Origin: Phaeosphaeria sp. MPI-PUGE-AT-0046c
Taxonomy: Eukaryota > Ascomycota > Dothideomycetes > Pleosporales > Phaeosphaeriaceae
Assembly: GCA_020747045.1 (NCBI GenBank)
Contig: JAGTJN010000009.1
Coordinates: 1,364,001-1,428,000, forward strand
Length of the DNA: 64,000 nt
Direction of reading: 5' to 3'
The translations under genes and the position numbers were made by a program. Under the pieces are notes generated by a model. That model had not been told where the DNA came from, did not search any database, and worked only from the letters and a program-made list of their open reading frames with translations. Positions 32,034 to 42,718 of the stretch are shown here, piece by piece; within the stretch, counting starts at the first letter, position 1; the number at the start of each line of letters is the position of its first letter.

Positions 32034-35000
32034 TCACTTCTTCTTTCCTTTCGGTGCTGCCTTCGCCCTCGCCTTGCCCTTTGGCTTACCATCCTCTTCT
32101 TCATCCTCACTGTCTTCAGCCTTTGCCTTCTTACCCTTCTTCGCAGCTGCGCCGCCCTTCTTGGCTGCTGCTTTCTTCTTGGGCTGCTTGACGTACTTGT
32201 CCTTTGAAAGATCAATGTCCTCGTCGTCTTCCTTGATCTCTTCCACGACTTCTCCATCGTCTGACTCCTCAATGGCTTCTTCGAGATCAGGCTTCTCTTT
32301 GGCTTGTTTCTTTGGTGCAACCACGGACGATGCCTTCATGAAGGGGAGGGGATGCGATTGTTGGTTGTAACTATGGAGTGTTAGCAGCAGGTTCGTCGTC
32401 TTCGATGGAGTGAGTGACTTACAGTCTGGTGAATGTCGCCTTGGCCTGCGTCTCGATCTTGATCTTCTCTTGGTCCATCGGTCCTACGCCCAGCTCCATA
32501 ATGGCATCAAAGTCGTCCTTGGTCAAGAAGTAACTGTCCATAAGCTCGATGACGGCAGGCACAGCATCCTTGCCCTCCTTCTGCAGCTTCTGTACCATCT
32601 CGGTCCATAGCACAGGAATATACTGCTGTCGAACTTCATGCCTGTCGCCAGAAGATCGCAGCCGCATATGTGCTTGAATCTCCTTTACAAGACGACTGAG
32701 CTTGTTCGTGCTGCTGTTCTTGCCCAGCCAAGATGTAAAACGTGTTTGATTACCTGCAGTGCTGCCAGCAACGAAGCTCGCTGGCCTCACAAAGCTGAAG
32801 ACTGCGTGAGTCGGCATCAAACTCCATTGCTGTTGCGAGCCGTGGATCATGCGGTCGACAAGGTCACCATCGCTGATGCTATCAGCTGCCTGGGATGCGA
32901 GCTCGAGCGTCTTCAAGTTCTTCTCCTTGCCAGAGTAATTCAGTGCATGCATAGGATGTGTGCCGAGATAGTTCTCTTGAAGCATCAGAGGGCTGAACTC
33001 GTGGTCGTTGAAGTAGAGCTCAATCTTCTCATTCAGGGTAGCTTTGCTGCTCGCTGCAAACATACCACCACCAAGAATCTTCTGTGTGATATCCCAAGGC
33101 TTGAGAATGATGTGCTTCTCCCAGTTCTTCGACATGCGCTTACCGCTATCGAAATCCATGGCTTCTTGATCGAGTTTGGCTGTCGAGATCATGTTGACCA
33201 CCTGACGAATATCGGCGTGGCTTCCCTCGATCAGTGCGTTGACGACCGGTGCTGGCATCTTGAGTCCTTCCCGGAAGGCAATCGTCATAATGCGAGATCG
33301 GATCTGATCCACCGTCGGGCGCCGGAATGGGAGGTCGTACGTCACAAAGTCAAAGGGCTTCATCTTCGGTAAGCGCCGGTCATTGCAGATGAGGATCATG
33401 GGAACCTCGGTCTTCTTGCATACGGCGGCGAGTGCACCAACACCACCTCGATCACCTGCTGACATACCGTCCACCTCGTCCATGATGAGCACGAGCTTCT
33501 TCTTGGCAGAATCGACTTTCTGTCCATCGCCAGCAAAATAGCCATGGAGTGAGTTGGTGCTTAATACGCCACGCAAGCCTTCCTCGATTAGCTTCTTACT
33601 GCGGGTGTCGCTAGCATTTCGTTCAACAATGTCGTATCCTTCGAGCTTCGCCACCAAGTGGGCTGCTGTTGTCTTGCCAATTCCAGGAGGTCCATGGAGC
33701 ATAATAGCGCGGAACACTCCACTTCCATCCGGTCCAGCAAGCTTGAAGCCTGTCTTGACATTTTTGGGGAATCGCTGCAGCCACCTCTGAATTTTCTCGA
33801 CGGTAGCCTTGTTACCACAGATCTGGGTGAGAGTGGTTGGCGCATACTTGGTGGTCCACAGCCGCGAGTCCACTTCTGGTCCAGCGCTCTGAGCGGCCGC
33901 AGTGACAGCTGATGCTGTCTTGCGTCCAGCTGCGGCATCCGCGGCCTTTTTATCCTTCAGTCGCTGTTTATCCTCTCTCTCAAGCTCAGCTGCCTGTTTC
34001 TTGATGGCCTCCTCCTCTTTGCGCTGCTTCTCCTTGTAGGCAGCCTGAGCCTTGGAATCACCCTTGTTGCCAGCTGCAGTGAGTTTCTCAATAAGTACAG
34101 TCAGACCGTCCTCGTCGATAGTCTTGATCTCCATGGTCCGAATCTTCTCTAGCTTGCTGGGCCCTGCATCCGTGCCAAGTATAACATAGTTGGTCTTCTT
34201 GCTCGGAGCGCCTGTGACTTTGCCGCCATGTCGCTTGACAAGTTCCTGCGCTTCTGTTCGACCCCACTTCTGCAAGACTCCGGTGAAAACAAATGTCAGA
34301 CCGGCCAAGCACGTATCCGATCCAGAGGGCATGTCGCCAGTAGAGCCCCCAAGAGGCGCAGGTTCTGCTCGTCCGGCATTTGCCCGCCAGTCAAACTTCG
34401 CATCTGGATCCTTTGGAGGCGGTGTGGGTGCGCGCACTGTAGGAATGCTGTCGTATATGGCTTGAATATCTGCACTCTCCGTAGGCTCCTCCTTTTTTGC
34501 TTTCTTCTTGGCTGGAGACTTTGCAGGAGCTGCCTTTCTATTCTTGGGCTTCTTCTCCTCTTCTTCATCCTCCTCATCGTCATCGTCGTCCAGCTCTGGT
34601 GTCTTGCGCTTTCGACCCGCTGTTGTCTTCTTGGGTTTGCTCTTGGAAGATTGCTCATCCTCTTCTGGCTCCACAATGTCATCCTCGGCGTCTAGATCCT
34701 TCATATCCACATCCTCGTCTTCGGGGTCGAAGTCATCTTCATCCTTGATTTTCTTCTGCTGCTTAGCCGGGGCCTTGGGCGTTCCCCGGTGTGGTAGCTT
34801 CACGGCCAAATCGTCATCGCTTGCAGGGTCCTCCACATAGTCGTCGCCTTTCTTGCCCTTCATATCGTCCCCGAAAATATCATCAGCGCCATCCAGATCG
34901 TCGTCTGGGAATTCGTCATCATTGTCTCGTTCGGCGTATGATCTAACAGGCTTCTTGGCTCGACCAGAGGCTCTGCCGTTGGACGCGGGCGTCGCTGTCT

Positions 35001-35456
35001 TGGAAACCCGCCCTGTGGGTTTTTTAGGTGTTGCTTTGGGTGTCTCGGTCGGCTTTTTCTTGGCAGGTTCTGATCGTTTGGGCTTGTTTGAAGATCCGAA
35101 GAACGCGGATGTGGTCGTCTCTTCGAGTTCGGGCGTGGGCTCGCGCTTCGCCTTCTTGGGTGCTGGCTTCTTTGGTGTAGCTTTCTTGGGCCTGTATTCT
35201 GTGAGTCTTATGTTACTTGGCGAGTTTTCGACTTCTTTACTTCACTTCCTCCTCGTCATCGTCAGAATCGTCAATGACCCGACTTGCGCGGCCAGTCTTT
35301 TTGGGTGCAGCTTTCTTCGTTGTGGGTTTCTGCATGAAATCAGCAAGTTATAGATAATATACTATGGCGCTGATATACCTCTTCCATCTGTGTGTCCTGA
35401 CTGCCCTGGCTCGCCTTCGCTCCACCACCAAAGAAGCTGCGAATGTCCGCAGGCAT
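32034..35456 (-). CDS. RFC1: Replication factor C subunit 1 (large clamp-loader subunit)
   Basis: Large subunit of the heteropentameric RFC clamp loader, which opens and loads PCNA on primer-template junctions in the nucleus. Four exons: 35456-35379, 35329-35241, 35191-32423 and 32370-32034, all joining in frame, give 1,090 residues. Visible features: N-terminal ADIRSFFGGG, resembling a degenerate PCNA-interacting peptide; a long Lys/Pro/acidic linker; a BRCT domain (about 348-430, CLAGLTFVFTGVLQKWGR); the AAA+ core with Walker A GPPGIGKTTAAH (about 556) and Walker B LVLIMDEVDGM (about 622); then the RFC1-type C-terminal domain (FSPLMLQENYLGTHP). The last exon is a Lys-rich tail resembling a nuclear localisation signal (KKAAAKKGG, KPKGKARAK). 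It is divergent from the uL16m gene. Confidence 0.95.
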
Positions 35457-35776
35457 GTTGGCGTGTTGGAGTTCAATCCAGCAATTCAGTGACTAGCGGT
35501 CTATACAATTGCAAACAGTCCACGTAGAGCTAGATGCGGAGAGGTGGCGGCGGTAGTCGTGGTGGTTGATGGTTGTGCAGTCGCTTTCGCGCGATGACGG
35601 CCGACGGGACAGGCATTGACGTGCACGACCGACGCGCTCGCGAAGTAATTAGGCAGGCGCGTCCCGCCCGCACTAGCCACTACCCATCAGCCACACCTTG
35701 GCAAAGTAGAACTTCAAGCTTCCCTAATGGTCGCTCGAATGAAGTGAGTGTCGGCGTCCACAACCACAACCACATC
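35457..35776. promoter_or_regulatory. Divergent promoter region RFC1 / uL16m
   Basis: The 320 bp between the two starts must serve both genes. Two ACGCG cores (about 35632-35636, and on the other strand near 35658) resemble the core of the MluI cell-cycle box used by MBF for S-phase genes. That would suit RFC1 but is only suggestive. The upstream frame of uL16m is open through this region. Confidence 0.4.
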
Positions 35777-36574
35777 ATGCCGCCGCCAAGGATATCCCAA
35801 TGCCTCACGGCTCAATTCAGCCAGCTGAGTCTCGCTGCATCACGGCCCTCAAGTAAATCCCACTCCGTCTACTTCACTGTGTCGATCTTAACGTGCTTCA
35901 CAGTCCTCCATCACGCCTCCATCCCCCGCTGCAGCACCGCAAAATCATCCCTCACCCTCCCTTCTACCCGCCTCTTCTCCAGCACCCCCTCCCGCTCCAA
36001 CTACCTCGCCCCCAAAGCCGGCGAATCGCGCAAGTCCCGCAAAGGCCGTTGCCGCGTGCCCACAGGCGGCAGCATGCGCGGCACCACGGTCGTCTGGGGC
36101 GACTACGGTCTGCGCATGCGCGACCATGACCGCCGCATCTCAGCCCAACAACTCAAAATCGCCGAAGAAACGATCCGCAAACGGCTTCGTGGCATGAAGT
36201 TTCGCCTGTATATGAGAATTGCAGCAAACATTGGCGTTTACACGTCCGGCAACGAGAGCCGTATGGGAAAAGGAAAAGGTAGTTTTGATCGGTGGACAGC
36301 GAGGGTGGCGGTGAGTAAGATCATCTTTGAGATTCAGGGCGATCTGCACGAGCAGGTTGTTAAGGATGCGTTTCGGTTGGCTGGGAATAAGTTGCCTGGG
36401 TTGTATGAGTTTGTGAGGAAGGGAGATGCGCCGGTCATGGGAATCACGAAAGTGGGGTTGAATGGGATTACGGTGGAGGATTTGAAAAGGCCGAGGAGGA
36501 AGCTGCCGTTGGAGCAGACGGCGGGGAGGATTCCTGAGGCGTCCACGAAGCAGGCGACAGCACCGTCGCCATGA
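35777..36574 (+). CDS. MRPL16: Mitochondrial large-subunit ribosomal protein uL16m
   Basis: Mitochondrial homologue of bacterial L16, a component of the large subunit near the peptidyl-transferase and tRNA sites. The L16 core is clear: GRCRVPTGGSMRGTTVVWGDYGLRM in parts, TIRKRLRGMKFRLYMRI, ESRMGKGKGSFDRWTARV and KDAFRLAGNKLPG. The N-terminus is rich in Ser, Arg and Ala with few acids, as expected of a mitochondrial presequence. The start MPPPRISQ is preferred over longer in-frame starts because those are unlike the family. A likely 51-bp intron (35853-35903, GTAAAT to TTCACAG, with a TTAAC branch-like site) lies in the presequence. It is a multiple of three without a stop, so the frame is open either way; splicing gives 248 residues. 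The 3' end faces the sphingosine-phosphate lyase gene, 91 bp apart. Confidence 0.92.
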   Translation: MPPPRISQCLTAQFSQLSLAASRPSSKSHSVYFTVSILTCFTVLHHASIPRCSTAKSSLTLPSTRLFSSTPSRSNYLAPKAGESRKSRKGRCRVPTGGSMRGTTVVWGDYGLRMRDHDRRISAQQLKIAEETIRKRLRGMKFRLYMRIAANIGVYTSGNESRMGKGKGSFDRWTARVAVSKIIFEIQGDLHEQVVKDAFRLAGNKLPGLYEFVRKGDAPVMGITKVGLNGITVEDLKRPRRKLPLEQTAGRIPEASTKQATAPSP

Positions 36575-36665
36575 GTGATGCACATGTGTATGACTGTAGT
36601 GCTGTACAATAAAGCTGAATTATGTGCATTCTTGGTCCTTATGGTATGATTACTGCTATTGATGC

Positions 36666-38483
36666 TCAAGCTTTGTACAGGGTATCCAAAAAGCCCTTAG
36701 CCAAGTCTACAACAACACTCTTGTTGGGTAGACTACCAGCAACTCCATACAATGCCGCAGCATCACCCTTGACAGCACCCTTTGCGCCCTTGCCTTCCGC
36801 GATCCTGCGCCTCTCCTTGTCCTTGACGTCCTCTGTTACTTCTACCAAGTCTTCAATCAGCTTGTCCACTACTACAACGATTGGTAGCGTGACGGCAACG
36901 TGGATTGCCGGTGGGTTCTGCAACGCGTTCAAGTGCCAACCTTTGGCTGACATGCCATCGGCAATGTCGTAAATGTCGATAGTGTTGGACAAGAAAGACA
37001 CAACGGAGACCAAAGGTCGCCCAATAACCTTCAGGTCGGACGAGAGCTCGGGCCTTTCGCGAATGGCAGACTCAATCTTCTTCATCCCACCTACAATCTT
37101 GTGGCATGCATCAATGTAGCCGTTCTCACCCTGCTTGACAAGACTAGCCCAACATCCTGCGATCAACGCACCGGGACGAGAGCCAGCGATGGATGGCGAA
37201 GCATAGACGCCGCCAGACCAGTCAGGAGAGATGAAGTATTGGTACTTTCGGAAGACGTCTGCGCGGTAGAGTACAGTCGAGTTGCCCTTGGGCGCAAAGC
37301 CGTACTTGTGCGTATCGCAGGAGATGCTGGTTACGCCCTTGAGACGGAAGTCGAATGGCTCCGAGTCGAATCCAGCCTTGGCGAGCATAGGAATGATGAA
37401 GGAGCCTAGACAGCAGTCGACGTGAAGGGGCAGCTTCTTCTTCACTGCCAACTTGCTGAGTCCGGATATATCGTCAACGATGCCGTGTGGAAAGTTAGGA
37501 GCTGATCCGACTAGCAAGACAGTGTTTGGATTCACCAGACGCGAGACAGACGGCAGGTGAACCTTGTAGCTGGGCGCGTTGCACTGAACGAGATGAATCT
37601 TGATCTTGAAGTATTCGCCAGCCTTGCGGAAGGCCGTGTGCGCTGTCTCTGGGAGGATCATCTCAGGTTCGGTCACGCCACGTTCCTTGTACGCCTTGTT
37701 GCGCGCAGAGAGACAAGCCATGAGGATAGACTCGGTGCCTCCAGATGTAGTGACACCCACAGCACCCTCTGGTGCGCCAAAAAGCGAAAGGACCTACTAT
37801 CGTCAGTCTAATATCCATGTTATCAAGCCTACTCATTGTCTCACCATGGCTACCACCTCAGCTTCCATCTTGCGCACGCCGGGAAACACGTCTGGATGGA
37901 TCGGGTTCGCTACAGTGAACTTGCCAAAGGCCTCTGTCTGCAGTCGGATCAAGTCTTCGCCACCGTGGTAGACAGCACCGCTGACTCTGCCATCTTCCCA
38001 CTTGGTATGCTCCATGTCCGCAAGATCGCCGAGCTTCTTGCGCACCTCCTCCTCGGTCCATCCTTGGCTGGGCAGGCGAGTGATGCGCTCGATACCAGGG
38101 CCGCTGGGTACGAGCTTGTGTTCAAGCTTGACGATGGATTCGGAGATTTGAGTCTGTACTTTGGTGCGGACACCCGGAAGGCCTAGGAACACGCCATAGA
38201 GATAGCGGCGGATCTTGACGTAGAGTTCGCTGATGGAGCCGAAGATGCCGCGACCTTTGAGTTGGTAGAATAGCTTGCGCGTCCAGCGGAAGAGGAAGAG
38301 GACAAAGACAATGTTTCGAATACTGTACGACCGGTTAGTACCGCATACATGGGGTGCTAGACATGGCTAGGTATGGATAGCATACACATCGAGGTTCAAT
38401 GCGACGAGCTGGCCCTTGGCGGAGCTCTTCCGCGCATTGAACGTGTCGCGCAGGCTGACGGGCAGCCGTGATGAGCCCGGCAT
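36666..38483 (-). CDS. DPL1: Sphingosine-1-phosphate (dihydrosphingosine phosphate) lyase
   Basis: PLP-dependent lyase of the ER membrane that cleaves long-chain base phosphates to phosphoethanolamine and a fatty aldehyde, the exit step of sphingolipid catabolism. Three exons: 38483-38386, 38322-37845 and 37793-36666, in frame, 567 residues, the usual length. An N-terminal membrane segment is present (about residues 34-46, NIVFVLFLF). Then comes VSGAVYHGGED, the substrate-binding stretch GVTTSGGTESILM, DCCLGSF, and the PLP lysine at about 355 in SCDTHKYGFAPKG. The first junction uses donor GTATGC two bases inside a competing GTGTAT; only the former keeps the frame. It is divergent from the Gag1-like clamp gene and tail to tail with uL16m. 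Confidence 0.95.
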
Positions 38484-39239
38484 GATGGTGTTTAGACGAT
38501 CAGGCTCGCGAAGCACCAAGGAACATGTGAGGCTTAAGTAGCGCACATGAACGTGGAGGATCGGCGGGATGCGCTACGTGCAAGCGACGTCGATTCACAT
38601 GTTCGGTCATGCTTGCGAGCGCTATCGACTGCCACTACCCAGAACAGCACTGACAGCCCGTTTAGCCAACGGCTTCTAGCCGCATGCTGGGAAACATGTC
38701 CGATGCTCTTGCTGCTGCACTTGACCAGGCCCAAATCTCCTCGATACTCCGTAAGCATGCTGCGTTTCGACTTGGCCTCTGCATCGGGCATGACAGTCAT
38801 TATGCGATCGCCGCGGGTTTGCCGAGGCACAACTCAAAGCTGGCAGCAAAACCAACAACAGCGACCATTGCATGATGTAGACTGTTGTGATGGCCAAGCA
38901 TTCACAAACAGCGCGTGGTGCCTTTGTATGTCCTCCATGCCCTCTAGAAGCTGTGCAGGCTCTGGCGTCCAAGTGCATTGCCAGTCTAGAACCCACATCG
39001 GCAGCGGCCGCCCCACAGATTGGCATTCCCTGCATGAGCGTCATGATGCACACGTGAGGGAACCTTAAACCAAGCAAGACGACCAGGCACACTTGGGCCC
39101 GTCGCGGCGTCGGAGGCGCTCCACTATTACCTTCCCGCTCTTGAGCTCCATCGTTACTCGCTACCCACACTGTCAACAGTCGCCCCCCTCCGAGTGCAAG
39201 CGTCCCGTTGATCGGCGCGCTGCGGCTGTCGTGATACAA
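38484..39239. other. Divergent intergenic region
   Basis: 756 bp between the lyase and clamp-domain gene starts. No gene was recognised. Small frames on both strands overlap each other and resemble nothing. Confidence 0.5.
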
Positions 39240-40121
39240 ATGGAGAGCAACCAGACGGCGGCACGAGCCGCAAAGCGCTTCCTGCAAGATCGTGTGCGCA
39301 ACGACTGGGCCTATCCAGATGCCCCGCCGGTCTGGTCAGCCTCGGACGAGGAGGTACGCGACGCAGCTGGGTTCCGCGAGCGCTACTATTGCGAATCCGA
39401 ATCGGGCGACTCAGACCCCGGCGAAGAGGCAGATGCATACAAGTTCGACAGTCCAGACAGCATTGGCGATGCTGTCGCGCACACACGCGAGGCGCGCAGG
39501 CGGCGGCGGAGGGACCGGTTGGAGGCGGAGGTGCAGCACAACGAGGGACTGAGGATCTGGGTCGAACGCAGAGACCTTTGGACAGGCGCGCGGAGTGTGA
39601 ACAAATACGGGACACGGCGGCATGCAAACATCTCGACGCCCGTTGTTGGGGCGGAAGCCAGCGATGCAAGAGCAGCAGACGAACAACCACCCGCGCAGCC
39701 CGAACCACTCTCCCTCGACGACGGCACTCCAGAGACGTTTGACGTAGTCCCAGTTGCGCCCCGCCTCCTCAACGACAATCCCATCCGCGATTCCATTACA
39801 TCAAAAGCATATCCCGACATTTACCAGAAGATAGTCGTTTCTTCGCGCACACCCTCCGTTCCAATTAATCTTGCCGATATGACCAAGGCCCTCGTCCAAG
39901 GCTGGAAAGACAGCGACGAGTGGCCGCCACGCATGGCAGTCCTGGATCCCCTCGCGGGCAAGAAGAGGAGCATCACTGGAGCGGCGTCGAACGGCCAACA
40001 TGGCGGCTTCATCAACCGGCACCCACATCTCGAGAAAGGCGTCGACAGCGTGAGGAGGATACTGCATCTGAATGGACATGCGCAAGGGACAGGGCACACA
40101 GAAGGTGGGAAAGCGGGTTGA
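39240..40121 (+). CDS. Gag1-like clamp domain protein (DUF4050)
   Basis: A single exon of 293 residues. It resembles the fungal Gag1-like clamp family (formerly DUF4050), of uncertain molecular role. Visible: an N-terminal KRFLQDRVRNDWAYPD block, an acidic stretch (CESESGDSDPGEE), an Arg-rich helix (EARRRRRRDRLEAEVQ), and RIWVERRDLWTGAR, which is followed by a low-complexity linker. The most conserved-looking part is C-terminal: DNPIRDSITSKAYPDIYQKIV, split here as NPIRDSIT and AYPDIYQKIV, followed by LVQGWKDSDEWPPR. Near the end is HPHLEKGVDSVRRILHLNG. The start is chosen at MESNQTAARAAK; an in-frame ATG 49 codons upstream gives an Arg/Ser-rich leader unlike the family. It is divergent from the sphingosine-phosphate lyase gene. 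Confidence 0.8.
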   Translation: MESNQTAARAAKRFLQDRVRNDWAYPDAPPVWSASDEEVRDAAGFRERYYCESESGDSDPGEEADAYKFDSPDSIGDAVAHTREARRRRRRDRLEAEVQHNEGLRIWVERRDLWTGARSVNKYGTRRHANISTPVVGAEASDARAADEQPPAQPEPLSLDDGTPETFDVVPVAPRLLNDNPIRDSITSKAYPDIYQKIVVSSRTPSVPINLADMTKALVQGWKDSDEWPPRMAVLDPLAGKKRSITGAASNGQHGGFINRHPHLEKGVDSVRRILHLNGHAQGTGHTEGGKAG

Positions 40122-41546
40122 AGACATGCCGGCATCCAACAAGCATCAAACTAATTCGGCAACAAAGACTTTTTGTCCTGCTACCATGGCTCGCGACATC
40201 ATGTCCTTGTAGTGCCTCTGTCGCAGGATAGGCTAAACTCGATTGCAAATGTCCGAGTCCAAAGCTACATTGCCGCAAAGCGGGCATACGTGCATGTCGT
40301 TAGGATACTACCACGACGGGGGAGAAAGTATCTAATTACCCGAATATTGGAATTGTCAAGTATGTCCTCATTTGTAGCAACAAGACAGACCGCGATCAAG
40401 CTGTGACTCGTTGGAATCTGTACTTGCATTCCATTCCGCCATCCACGTACTCGGCCAGAAAGAACGAAAGCCACAGACACCGTCATCGACACAACTCGCC
40501 CAGCACAAGTTCTTAACGATCTTGCTATTCTTCTCACGTACAAATACCAGCATACCCACGAAAACCCGTTCACCTCTATTGAGGACATAGTGCGAAATAC
40601 GAATTTAATCCCTAACTCATCAACGGTACACCCCTTGCTACGATCAAAATATTGGATCCATCCCTATTCATGCCGTGAATGACGCTCCTACTCACTGATC
40701 TCGTCCCAACATGATGCTCTTGAATTGACATGATGTTTGATGGCCATGTGCAACTAACGAGGAATGGTAAGGCAGGCGCACACGTAGCGTTCGGCTAATC
40801 CTTCCCTCACCACGTTTCTAATTGCCCCGCGCGACAGTTCTACAGTCTCTCCAGCACGCACGCAATCATTTGCAGTTTGGCGACTTTCTCGTCATCGTGT
40901 GACAAAACTCATGTGATTGGCACATGAACACGCATTATGGCTGAGACTGCCACTTACATGATTCTGAGTAGAGGGCACATCTGCCATCTTGACAAAACGC
41001 AGGCAAAGCTAATTCAATTTGTGGGTTTACTCCAACAGAGGAGCCTCTATTATATGGCTTATTCTGGTCATAAAATTAATGCAGAGCTCCTCCTCCACCT
41101 CGTTGCTACCCCGCATGGCTATCTTGTTACACGAAAGCTTGCGCGACGTGTTAGTGTTTGACTACTACTGACGAAGCAGAGGCCCCTGCTGCTCAAGCAT
41201 CGGATCTTCCAGCGATCAAGCATGAAAAACCGTCTCAGGCCAGCAGATAAGTAGCTCATTGTGGCCACTCATATCTGCCCCCGTTACACCATCATGCACC
41301 TATCTGTAAAGGACCTAGGACAGATGTTGATTCGTCCCCGCACCAGTCACATGGGAGATGTGATCTGGAGCATGTACAGAGGCGAATGATGCTTGGAGGT
41401 GCATGCATTATAAGTGGAGCGGTGCTATGGCAGCTCCTCAAGACCATTAATCTGTGAACTGCATTACAGAACGCAGAAGACATCGAGGATCACCCCCAAG
41501 CTTAATCTTGCTCGTCTCTCCTTCCCACACAAGCATACGAAGCGCC
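40122..41546. other. 1.4-kb intergenic stretch
   Basis: No gene was recognised. Only short frames are present; the longest (40588-40265 minus) shows no family resemblance. Confidence 0.55.
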
Positions 41547-41924
41547 ATGTCGTCGTCGGAATCCTCGTCAGCCGACGCCGCCCGCCGCACAGCAGAAGCC
41601 CGCGCCGCCGTCACCGCGTCCCTGGCATCCGTCGGCGCATCGGTAGACAATGAACTGCGAACACGGACAGCCGATCTCCATGCCAATGCGGAAGCCATCT
41701 CTAAGCAAGAAAAAGAATTGGCTAAGCAGACGGCAGCCCTCGCACAGGAAAGCGCAAAGTGGCAGAAGCTGCTCGATGGCGGCACCAAGAAGCTCAACGA
41801 AGTTGGAGACATACAGAACTGGGCAGAGATGATTGAAAGGGACTTGTTGGTACTGGAGGAGACGGTAAGGCTTATTGACGGTAAGAAGGTAGAGGATACG
41901 GCTAGTGGGACGGGCAGCTGGTGA
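41547..41924 (+). CDS. BLS1: BLOC-1 subunit 1 (GCN5L1/BLS1) homologue
   Basis: Small helical protein of 125 residues, similar to BLOC1S1/GCN5L1, a subunit of the BLOC-1 complex that acts in endosomal trafficking. The central part is a continuous predicted coiled coil (residues 15-85; AISKQEKELAKQTAALAQES). It is followed by the family signature KLNEVGDIQNWAEMIERDL, matching the EIGDVENWARSIE block of animal homologues. The start MSSSESSS was chosen because the open frame upstream is not helical and unlike the family. No introns are seen. Neighbours give no functional hint. Confidence 0.85.
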   Translation: MSSSESSSADAARRTAEARAAVTASLASVGASVDNELRTRTADLHANAEAISKQEKELAKQTAALAQESAKWQKLLDGGTKKLNEVGDIQNWAEMIERDLLVLEETVRLIDGKKVEDTASGTGSW

Positions 41925-42718
41925 TGTGAAAGAGACTTGGCTAGAGGTGTCAAGATCAGGACTGGATAGCGAACGGATGTTGAACCATCTCCGAGCTGTG
42001 CTGATTTGAGTATACCTTTTGGCGCTGGACGATGGCCTTGGAGAAGGTGAGATAGCCATATGGGATATACATAAGTAATTCCCGTAAACCGTGATCGGAG
42101 ATGTCAATATGCGGAAGTTTTCAGGAAACGTACAACACATCATTTGAGAAGATCCACTGGTGAGTGACTTGGTAAATGCCAAGGGCCGCCTTAGCGTAGT
42201 GGACCTTCCATCATCATGGCGCGGAAACTCTTGAAGCTCCCAGCTCCGTCAAACAATCACTCGCACCCCACATTGCCACTCTGAGGCACGTAATTCCTGG
42301 TACCGGTATCTGGCATCTATCCCCGCCAGAACACAAACTGCTAGCGCCGAAAGCACACCCTTGCACCGTGACTTTCCCGCGGCGCCTCACCATCCACGCC
42401 GCCGCTCCACCAACTTTCTCTCCAGAACACGACCACGGCGACCCTTGACACAGTCCTTACCCCGCCGCAACTTTGGTCATAGCATATCAGCGCCTCCAGC
42501 TCTAAAGCATATAATTCCGCACTTCCGACGATTAAGCACTTTGCCTGCCCGCCCAAGCAATCAAGACAGGCAATCGCAGCGTGCACGACAGAACTCCTAC
42601 AGTGGGGCGGACTGCGACACTTTCACTGTCAACTTTATCGACCGGAGCTTGCGCGGACGGGACACCTCGACAGGACTGCATGTGAGAGCGTTCTGCCTCC
42701 GCAGCGCTCAGCGCAAAC
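41925..42718. other. Intergenic, TOM1 promoter region
   Basis: About 0.8 kb between the BLOC-1 subunit gene and the TOM1 start. No gene was recognised; short frames at 42361-42753 and its complement overlap. Confidence 0.5.

Noticed and set aside
32638..33372. 244-codon plus-strand frame
   Set aside because: Lies wholly inside RFC1 on the opposite strand and has no family resemblance.
35573..35776. N-terminal extension of uL16m by 68 codons
   Set aside because: The frame is open, but the sequence is unlike the family and would fill most of the RFC1 promoter region; the start at 35777 gives a normal presequence.
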